Shown here: positions 43,004-49,893 of the stretch, piece by piece | How the letters are laid out: each line of letters starts with the position of its first letter | Position numbering within the stretch: position 1 is the first letter of the stretch | Assembly (NCBI RefSeq): GCF_000379765.1 | Contig: NZ_KB903435.1 | Coordinates: 124,110 to 188,109, forward strand | From: Flexithrix dorotheae DSM 6795 | GTDB taxonomy: Bacteria; Bacteroidota; Bacteroidia; Cytophagales; Flammeovirgaceae | DNA: 64,000 nt | Direction: 5' to 3' | Position numbers and translations under genes: made by a program | Notes under the pieces: model-generated | The model's database searches: none | Told to the model about the DNA's origin: nothing | The model's input: only the letters and a program-made list of their open reading frames with translations

Positions 43004-45199
43004 ATGACCAAATTTTTATATTCATTTCTGATCGCAGGAATGTTTTTTTGTTTAAACACCAGTGCCCAGAAAAAGTCTGATCTGGCTTTCTGGAATCCTG
43101 AATTATCAATTGAGGAACGTGCACAAGATCTCGTTTCCCATCTCACATTGGAAGAGAAAATTGCCCAACTCAATTATGAGGCTCCGGCCATAGAAAGATT
43201 GGGAATTCCGGAATACAATTGGTGGAATGAGTCCCTTCATGGAGTGGCCCGGAATGGTAGAGCCACGGTTTTCCCCCAACCAATAGGCCTGGGAGCTACT
43301 TTCGATGAAGATTTAATTTTCAGAATTGCCACAGCTATTTCAGATGAAGCCAGGGCAAAGTTTAATGCTTCTCAGAAAATTGGTAATTACAACCGATATT
43401 CCGGCCTAACTTTCTGGTCACCCAATGTGAATTTATACCGTGATCCACGATGGGGAAGGGGACAGGAAACTTACGGAGAAGATCCCTATCTGACCAGTCG
43501 AATCGGAGTGAATTATGTAAAAGGCCTGCAGGGAGATAATCCTAAATATTTAAAAGCAGCGGCATGTGCCAAGCATTATGTGGTACACAGTGGGCCGGAA
43601 GGAGACAGGCACGTTTTCAATGCGGTTCCGCCAATGAAGGATTTCAGGGAAACTTACTTACCAGCCTTTGAGGCTTTAGTAAAGGAGGCCGATGTGGAAA
43701 TTGTAATGTGTGCCTATAACAGAACTTTTGATGAAGCCTGCTGCGGAAGTAGTTATTTATTGGAAGATATTCTGAGAGATGAATGGGGGTTTGATGGACA
43801 TGTTACTTCTGACTGCTGGGCTTTGGTAGATTTCCATGAATACCATAAAGTCACTAAAACGCCTGAGGAATCAGCTGCCTTGGCCTTTAACAGTGGTGTA
43901 AACGTGAATTGTGGTTCGGTTTCTCCCAATTTGAAAGGGGCTGTAGAACAGGGATTAATCACAGAAGAGAAACTTGATGAAGTATTGGCTACTTTAATGA
44001 AAACAAGGTTCAGACTGGGCCTATTCGATCCGGTAGAAATGAATCCTTATAATAATATTTCCGCTGATGTGATCAACTCTGAAGCGCACCACAAACTGGC
44101 TTTGGAAGCCGCAGAAAAATCAGTGGTATTGTTAAAAAACAAAAACAATGTATTGCCACTGAAGCAGGACATTAAAAGTCTGGTTGTGCTGGGGCCAAAT
44201 GCTACCAATGGAGATGTGATGCTGGGTAATTATTATGGCGTTACTCCAAATATGACTACAATTCTGGAGGGAATTGCCCAAAATATGCATCCCGGAACCA
44301 GCATGGAATACAAACATGCTTTCTTACTTGACAGGGAAAATATAAATCCAATTGACTGGTCCACTGATGATGCGCATAAAACAGATGCCATTATTGTTTC
44401 CATGGGATTATCCGGATTACTGGAAGGCGAAGAAGGTGAAGCTTTGGCTTCCCCAACTAAAAGCGACCGATTCGATATTTCCCTGCCAGAAAACCAGATC
44501 AATTATTTAAAGAAACTGAAATCCAAGGGAGATAAGCCAATAATCCTTATTTTATCAGGAGGGAGTCCTGTGGCTATTCCTGAGGTACACGATTTGGTGG
44601 ATGCCGTGATTTATGCCTGGTACCCCGGAGAAGCTGGTGGTGAAGCTATTTCTAATATCATTTTTGGGAAAACTTCTCCTTCAGGCAGATTGCCCATCAC
44701 TTTTCCTAAATCTGTAGATCAATTACCTGCATATGAAGATTATGCCATGGTAGGCAGGACTTACAGATATATGGAAGAAGAACCACAATATCCATTTGGT
44801 TTTGGTTTAACTTATGGCAAATTCACTTATTCAGATATTAAACTAGACAATGAAAAAATCAAAGCGGGAAGTTCGGTAATGGCATCGGTAACCGTAAGCA
44901 ACTCAAGTGACTGGGAAAGTGAGGAAGTTGTACAGCTTTATATCACCGACCTGGAAGCTTCTACAAGGACTCCGCTTTATGCACTTAAAGGTTTTAAAAG
45001 AATAAAACTGGCTCCGGGAAAATCACAAACTGTGGAGTTTGAAATTACGGAAAAGGATATGATGCTGGTAGACGAGGCAGGAAAATCTAAAATTGAAAAA
45101 GGAGAATTTAAAGTTACGATTGGAGGTTCATCTCCTGGAAAAAGATCAGAGGAATTAGGGGCTCCAAAAGCGCTTGAAGCTGTTTTTTCGGTGAGGTAA
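43004..45199 (+). CDS. GH3 glycoside hydrolase, beta-xylosidase-like
   Basis: A 731-aa secreted enzyme: signal peptide to about residue 22, (beta/alpha)8 domain with 'YNWWNESLHGVARNG' (71-85), 'CAKHYVVHSGPEGDRH' (188-203) and nucleophile Asp270 in 'GFDGHVTSDCWA', a second alpha/beta domain ('AWYPGEAGGEAISNIIFGKTSPSGRLP') and a C-terminal Fn3-like domain (about 635-725). The 'WWNE.LHG.AR' and 'KHY..HSGPE' motifs are typical of plant-like beta-xylosidase/alpha-arabinosidase GH3 enzymes rather than beta-glucosidases. It should trim xylo-oligosaccharides or related side chains in the periplasm. A terminator follows. Confidence 0.92.
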   Translation: MTKFLYSFLIAGMFFCLNTSAQKKSDLAFWNPELSIEERAQDLVSHLTLEEKIAQLNYEAPAIERLGIPEYNWWNESLHGVARNGRATVFPQPIGLGATFDEDLIFRIATAISDEARAKFNASQKIGNYNRYSGLTFWSPNVNLYRDPRWGRGQETYGEDPYLTSRIGVNYVKGLQGDNPKYLKAAACAKHYVVHSGPEGDRHVFNAVPPMKDFRETYLPAFEALVKEADVEIVMCAYNRTFDEACCGSSYLLEDILRDEWGFDGHVTSDCWALVDFHEYHKVTKTPEESAALAFNSGVNVNCGSVSPNLKGAVEQGLITEEKLDEVLATLMKTRFRLGLFDPVEMNPYNNISADVINSEAHHKLALEAAEKSVVLLKNKNNVLPLKQDIKSLVVLGPNATNGDVMLGNYYGVTPNMTTILEGIAQNMHPGTSMEYKHAFLLDRENINPIDWSTDDAHKTDAIIVSMGLSGLLEGEEGEALASPTKSDRFDISLPENQINYLKKLKSKGDKPIILILSGGSPVAIPEVHDLVDAVIYAWYPGEAGGEAISNIIFGKTSPSGRLPITFPKSVDQLPAYEDYAMVGRTYRYMEEEPQYPFGFGLTYGKFTYSDIKLDNEKIKAGSSVMASVTVSNSSDWESEEVVQLYITDLEASTRTPLYALKGFKRIKLAPGKSQTVEFEITEKDMMLVDEAGKSKIEKGEFKVTIGGSSPGKRSEELGAPKALEAVFSVR

Positions 45200-45222
45200 T
45201 TTTTTAGTATTCTTGTCAATGT

Positions 45223-45260
45223 AAACCTTAAGCCTGAAAAACAGGTTTAAGGTTTTTTTA
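45223..45260 (+). terminator. Terminator after GH3 gene
   Basis: A 14-bp stem (AAACCTTAAGCCTG at 45223-45236, with one G-U pair) and a run of seven T at 45253-45259. Confidence 0.85.
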
Positions 45261-45308
45261 TGTTTTCTTAAATTGACTCATTTCAGTATTTTTCTTGGTA
45301 ATTGTAAC

Positions 45309-45398
45309 CCCTTTCTTAGCAAGGTCTTCGTTAGAGACCTTGCTAAGAAAGGGCTTCTGATGTTTAATGACGCAGGGTCGCGAAAACGCAGACCCTGC
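45309..45398. repeat. Two-hairpin repeat, GACCTTGC/GCAGGGTC family, best copy
   Basis: 45309-45353 is a perfect 19-bp stem (starting CCCTTTCTTAGCAAGGTCT, loop TCGTTAG), and 45372-45398 is an 8-bp stem GCAGGGTC/GACCCTGC with loop GCGAAAACGCA. The 18 bp between contain TTCTGA. Related to 14935-15015. Rest of the 354-bp gap (45261-45308, 45399-45553) has no gene. Confidence 0.8.
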
Positions 45399-45540
45399 TG
45401 GGACATCACTTTTATCACATTGGGTTTTGCAATGCTATACCTACTATTGGACATCTGTTTCTCTTAAATTGAATCATTTTACCATTTATTTGTTATAACA
45501 ATAATTGTAACAACATAAGTTAGTTCTAACATAGAAATAT

Positions 45541-45546
45541 AAGGAG
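45541..45546 (+). promoter_or_regulatory. Shine-Dalgarno sequence of pirin gene
   Basis: AAGGAG is 7 bp before ATG 45554. Nearly all other genes in the window lack such a site, so this stands out as a canonical ribosome-binding site. Confidence 0.6.
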
Positions 45547-45553
45547 AATAAAA

Positions 45554-46426
45554 ATGAAAACAAGAAGTATTAGCCGGGTAGATAAGGCTCAGAAAGTAAA
45601 TATGGACGGTTTTATAGTTGATCAGGCTTTACCATTACCTCAAATAAATATGGTAAACCCTTTTCTGCTCATTCATCATGCTGATGCCAAATATGAAGCA
45701 GGGGCAAATCCAAAAACAACCGGAGTCGGACCTCATCCCCACAGGGGTTTTATTCCAGTTACTTTTGTATATAAAGGAGAAGTTCACCATAGAGATTCGA
45801 GGGGAAACAGCTCTGTAGTGAAAGCTGGTGGTACTCAGTGGATGCACTCAGGTATGGGGGTTATTCATAGCGAGCGACCCTCTAAGGCTTTTGCTGCTGA
45901 AGGTGGCAAAATGGAAATTATCCAGTTGTGGATAAATGTTCCGGCAGCACATAAAATGGTTCAACCAAGGTATTTTCCTTTGGAAGCGGAGGAAACTCCT
46001 GAGATTAATTCCCCAGATAACCTGGTAAATGTGCAAGTAGTCACCGGAGAGTTTGGAGGAGTGAAAGGACCGATTCCGCAATTTACCCCAATGGTTAACC
46101 TGAGAATTACTGCTCAAAAAAGTGGAAAAATTGAGTTACCAATTGATCAGAATTTTAACACTTTGTTGTACCTGTTGGATGGGAAGTTAAAAATCAATGG
46201 CAGCCATTTGGCCGGCAGAAAAGAATTGGTAGTTTTTGATAATGATGGTGAATCTATACAATTAGAAGCGGAGGAAAACACCAGGGCTATTCTTTTAGCA
46301 GGGGTTCCCATAGAAGAAAAAGTAGTATCTCACGGACCTTTTGTGATGAATAAAGACACCGAGATCATGGAAGCGATGAGAGATTACCAAATGGGGAAAA
46401 TGGGTGTATTGATTGAAGATTTTTAA
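45554..46426 (+). CDS. Pirin-family protein
   Basis: A 290-aa bicupin. The N-terminal cupin has the metal-site block 'GPHPHRGFIPVTFVYKGEVHHRDSRG' (residues 57-82) and 'WMHSGMGVIHSE' (95-106), giving three His and one Glu. The C-terminal cupin is shorter ('FNTLLYLLDGKLKINGS'). Pirins are Fe-binding proteins, some quercetinases, some redox-sensing. It has its own ribosome site and a following terminator, so it is a monocistronic gene. Confidence 0.92.
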   Translation: MKTRSISRVDKAQKVNMDGFIVDQALPLPQINMVNPFLLIHHADAKYEAGANPKTTGVGPHPHRGFIPVTFVYKGEVHHRDSRGNSSVVKAGGTQWMHSGMGVIHSERPSKAFAAEGGKMEIIQLWINVPAAHKMVQPRYFPLEAEETPEINSPDNLVNVQVVTGEFGGVKGPIPQFTPMVNLRITAQKSGKIELPIDQNFNTLLYLLDGKLKINGSHLAGRKELVVFDNDGESIQLEAEENTRAILLAGVPIEEKVVSHGPFVMNKDTEIMEAMRDYQMGKMGVLIEDF

Positions 46427-46450
46427 TGCTGATAATCAATCACTTGTATT

Positions 46451-46506
46451 AAAAATGTCAATATTTTAAACTATAAATGTTTAAAATATTGACATTTTTG
46501 TTTTTT
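46451..46506 (+). terminator. Long-stem terminator after pirin gene
   Basis: Perfect 21-bp stem (left arm 46451-46471, right arm 46479-46499, loop TATAAAT) followed by a T run. It begins 25 bp after the pirin stop codon. Confidence 0.85.
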
Positions 46507-46817
46507 AAGTATACTTTTGTAAAAGTAAGGAAGTTGAAAAATTAAAGTCAGTGGGAGTGAAGGATTTAAAAAGTTGCGGAACTTAAAATGTTTGAAACCC
46601 ATTGAATTTTGTGAGAGACTTATTAATTTCAACAAACTATAGTAAATCGATAATGGTGTTTAGGATGCCATTAGCATCCTAAATTAGAATTCTGAAAACC
46701 TGATTTTTAAAATTTTCCCCAGGTGTTTTTGGGGGTATAAATTTTTACTTCCGGGAAGTTTTTTCGACTAGCAAAATTGTTTTTTTTATCAGGCAACAGC
46801 CAATAAAATCCATCACA
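46507..46817. other. Gene-free spacer before glucosaminidase gene
   Basis: About 310 bp of AT-rich sequence with one perfect 8-bp inverted repeat at 46661-46681 (TAGGATGC, loop CATTA, GCATCCTA). No coding sequence or firm promoter seen. Confidence 0.45.
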
Positions 46818-47819
46818 ATGAATGATAAAAAATATACACTACCTTTAATCACCTATAAGAGAAATCCGATAACCGTGGGGACCAGGGGAAGAAGCGCTTT
46901 CATTGAATACAATGGTGGTCAGAATATCTTCATCCTTGATTCCCGATGGCTGATGATCATTGCCATTACTATCTTTTTAAATCATACGGGCCACTTTGTG
47001 GAAGTCAATATTTATGAAAAGCCGAAACCTGAAATTTCCGTAACTGAGGAAATTAAGTCCCTGGAAGAAGACCTGGATTTTGACAGTCATTTTAAAACTG
47101 TAAATGCAGAAGATTTCCGAAGCAAATTTATCAAGGGAAAACTGAAAATTATTTTCGAATATACCACTCGTAACAATGTGAGCAGGGTAGATCAGCTGAA
47201 TGATAATTCTCTACTGGAAATGAACAGGGAAATCAGTGATTTATTTACTGAAGAAGTACTCAGTCAGCTGGATGTTCAGCCCCATGTATGGAAGTATTTT
47301 ACTGATACAGAAGATTTGTACAAGCTGGAAACAGCTCTTATGGAGCAGGCGAAGTTCAATGTTCCCGCTTCCATAAAGCTGGCACAATCTGCTTTGGAAA
47401 GCTCCTATGGCAGACGGGTGGAAAACAATAATTACTTTGGGATAAAGGATAAATCGGGGAAAACCAAGGCTCAGGTTACTACTGAATATTACAACAAAAA
47501 GGAAGTGGAAAGAAACAAGCATAAAATCATTTCCAAGAAAAAGCTGAATGTGAATGGGCAGGAATTATACGTTTGCCGGGTGAAAGATAAATTTGAGCAA
47601 TATGCTTCTCCCTGGCATTCTTTTAGGGCGCATTCTGTTTTTTTGGTGAATAACAAAAGATATGCACCACTTTTTACCGGGGGGAAAAGGTATCAGGACT
47701 GGGCTGAAAAAATTGGCTCAGTAAAAGATGGAGGAGTAGGTTATGCCACTTCACCCGTATATGGGAATTTATTAAAAAGCATCATCAAAAGATATCATCT
47801 CGATTTATTAGATCACTAA
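46818..47819 (+). CDS. Membrane-anchored glucosaminidase (GH73-like peptidoglycan hydrolase)
   Basis: A 333-aa protein with one membrane helix near residues 38-52 ('SRWLMIIAITIFLNHTGHF') and a C-terminal GH73-type glucosaminidase domain (about 170-330): 'FNVPASIKLAQSALESSYGRR' with the likely catalytic Glu in 'ALESSYG', 'NNYFGIKDKSGK' and 'YASPWHSFRAHSVFL'. It would cut the glycan backbone of peptidoglycan during growth or remodelling. It is the last plus-strand gene before a bidirectional terminator. Confidence 0.85.
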   Translation: MNDKKYTLPLITYKRNPITVGTRGRSAFIEYNGGQNIFILDSRWLMIIAITIFLNHTGHFVEVNIYEKPKPEISVTEEIKSLEEDLDFDSHFKTVNAEDFRSKFIKGKLKIIFEYTTRNNVSRVDQLNDNSLLEMNREISDLFTEEVLSQLDVQPHVWKYFTDTEDLYKLETALMEQAKFNVPASIKLAQSALESSYGRRVENNNYFGIKDKSGKTKAQVTTEYYNKKEVERNKHKIISKKKLNVNGQELYVCRVKDKFEQYASPWHSFRAHSVFLVNNKRYAPLFTGGKRYQDWAEKIGSVKDGGVGYATSPVYGNLLKSIIKRYHLDLLDH

Positions 47820-47856
47820 TTATCAGGGATAACCAATTTAGAGTCCTAAATCACTA

Positions 47857-47896
47857 AACAAAGCCCCATTCTGGAAAGAATGGGGCTTTGTTTTTA
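47857..47896. terminator. Bidirectional terminator
   Basis: Perfect 14-bp stem (ACAAAGCCCCATTC at 47858-47871; 47878-47891), loop of 6, with T run to the right and A run to the left. It serves the converging glucosaminidase and TRAP binding-protein genes. Confidence 0.9.
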
Positions 47897-47924
47897 TCTA
47901 TCTACTACTAAAAATCCATTGGTA

Positions 47925-48914
47925 TTACTCTCCCAATACTGAAATTTCCTTGTAAACTTTCTGCATTTCCGGGGATAAGCTTTGGAATATGGCTTCTTCG
48001 GCAGCTTTGCTGAAAGCGGCTTTGTCTGATTCGATGAAAATCATCCCCTGACTTTTTAGTCTTTCCCTAATTTTCGATTCGTCCTCCTGATATAGTTTTC
48101 TTTCGAACTTTTGCATCTCTTGTGCACATTCCAGAAAAACGGTTTTCAAATCATCAGGAAGCTTTTTGAATTGCTTTTCCCCCACTACCACATAGCTCCA
48201 ACTATTCACATGGGCGGTAAGGTTGACATATTGTTGGACTTCGGAAAAACCAGAAGCATCAATTAAAGCCAGGGGATTTTCCTGAGCCTCGATGGTACCC
48301 TGTTGCAATGAGGTAAATACTTCGGAAAATGCCATTGGGGTAGGTTTGGCTCCCAATGCCTGCCAGGCCGTCACAAAGGAAGGAACATTCGGTACTCTTA
48401 CGATTAATCCATTCAAATCATCCGGATGTTTGATGGGCCGGTTGGATGTCAACATTCTTGGTCCGGTTTGAAAGTAGGCAATTGGCCGAAGACCAGTTTT
48501 TTTAATCATATCCTCCTTTATTCTTTTACCAATTGGACCATTGATCAACATTTCTTTCTGTAAAGAGTCCTTAATCAAAAAAGGCATTTCACAAAAAGCA
48601 GCAATTTCCATCCAGTTGTTTAACAAAGCACCAGTGGTGGTCAGATCGATTATTTCAGCCTGAATCATTCTAATGGCTTCACTTTCCTTTCCCAATTGCT
48701 CCGAAGGGTAAACTTCTACTTTTATTCTACCCTCAGATCTTTCTAAAACAAGCGCACTAAAATGTTCCAGGCCCTTAAACCAGGTATGATTTTCATTCAT
48801 CAACAGGCTGGCCCTAAACAAAAACTCAGGATCTTTTTCCTGAGGCCCGCTGCATTGAATAAGCAAGGTCATTAGGAAAAAAAGCTGTAAGCAAATGATA
48901 CCTGTAAACTTCAT
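47925..48914 (-). CDS. TRAP transporter substrate-binding lipoprotein (DctP family)
   Basis: A 329-aa protein from ATG 48914 (a longer frame to 48950 overlaps the SDR gene and lacks a signal). Lipobox LIQC then SGPQEKD. DctP-type features are 'EGRIKVEVYPSEQLGKESEAI', 'GLIVRVPNVPSFVTAWQALGAKPTPMAFSEVFTSLQQGTIEAQENPL' from about residue 145 to 190. The family binds dicarboxylates, uronates or other acids for Na+-coupled uptake. No DctQ or DctM permease gene is in the window; the only partner is the SDR gene 10 bp upstream. Confidence 0.88.
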   Translation of the reverse strand: MKFTGIICLQLFFLMTLLIQCSGPQEKDPEFLFRASLLMNENHTWFKGLEHFSALVLERSEGRIKVEVYPSEQLGKESEAIRMIQAEIIDLTTTGALLNNWMEIAAFCEMPFLIKDSLQKEMLINGPIGKRIKEDMIKKTGLRPIAYFQTGPRMLTSNRPIKHPDDLNGLIVRVPNVPSFVTAWQALGAKPTPMAFSEVFTSLQQGTIEAQENPLALIDASGFSEVQQYVNLTAHVNSWSYVVVGEKQFKKLPDDLKTVFLECAQEMQKFERKLYQEDESKIRERLKSQGMIFIESDKAAFSKAAEEAIFQSLSPEMQKVYKEISVLGE

Positions 48915-48924
48915 GATGGAAATT

Positions 48925-49686
48925 TTAAAAATTAACCGTAGCTCCGCCATCTACTGGCAAAACTACCCCTGTTACGTACCGGGCAGCCGGAGAGGACAAA
49001 TAAACTGCGGCATTTCCTATGTCTTCTGGTTTTCCAAAACTATCCATGGCAATTCTGTTTTCTATTTTTGCTTTTCTATCCGGATCTGCATTGATGGCAT
49101 TGAAAAACATCTGAGATTCTATCCAGCCCGGAGCAATGGCATTAATTCTTACATTGGATTTGGAATATTCCGTAACCAGGGAATTCATTAATCCTGTCAA
49201 GGCTGTTTTTGCGGTACTGTAGGCAATTACCCGATCAATTCCGAACAGGGCTGCCATAGAGCTGATTAAAATTATACTGCCGGATTTTCGCTCCACCATG
49301 CGTTTTCCACACTCTCTTGAAAGGGCAAATACACTCAATAAATTCGTTTGAATCACCTTGGCAAATTCCTCATCTGAGGTATCGTTTGCCCATTTTTTCA
49401 AATGGATTCCGGCATTATTCACCAATATGTCAATGGCACCAAAATCATCCTCAATCTGCTTTACCATAACCGGAATTTGTTTGAGATTGGAGATGTCATT
49501 TACGATGTAGTTACATTTTTCATCCAAAGTTTTTAAGGCTTCTTTCAGCACGTCTTCCCTTCTGCCTACAATAATCACTTTTGCTCCGGCAGCATTCAGA
49601 CATTTAGAAATTCCCAGGCCCAGGCCAGTACCTCCTCCTGTAACTAATGCAACTTTTCCTTCAAGTGAAAATGGGTTATTTATCAT
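48925..49686 (-). CDS. SDR-family oxidoreductase (gluconate 5-dehydrogenase-like)
   Basis: A 253-aa classical short-chain dehydrogenase starting at ATG 49686 ('MINNPFSLEGKVALVTGGG'). Cofactor motif TGGGTGLG (16-23), NNAG motif 'DILVNNAGIH', catalytic Ser in 'ILISSMAAL', Tyr/Lys in 'AYSTAKTALTG' and C-terminal 'YVTGVVLPVDGGATVNF'. Members act on sugar acids, such as gluconate or 2-keto-3-deoxy acids. Forms an operon with the TRAP binding protein, so an acidic sugar taken up from outside is a fair guess. Confidence 0.88.
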   Translation of the reverse strand: MINNPFSLEGKVALVTGGGTGLGLGISKCLNAAGAKVIIVGRREDVLKEALKTLDEKCNYIVNDISNLKQIPVMVKQIEDDFGAIDILVNNAGIHLKKWANDTSDEEFAKVIQTNLLSVFALSRECGKRMVERKSGSIILISSMAALFGIDRVIAYSTAKTALTGLMNSLVTEYSKSNVRINAIAPGWIESQMFFNAINADPDRKAKIENRIAMDSFGKPEDIGNAAVYLSSPAARYVTGVVLPVDGGATVNF

Positions 49687-49893
49687 ATTAATCAGTTTTT
49701 TCCACCAAGTTAAAAAGAAATGCAAGTAACCACAAAATCAACCATTTTAGAGATTTGCATGATGTGTTATTTTAAAATTGGAAAAAACAGAAAAATAATT
49801 AGCTGCATTTCAAAAAATTGAAATTCCCTGTTTTTTAAGGATAAATTTCCCTAAAATTAATTTTTGATTATAAAACAACTAACATTTAAGAAA

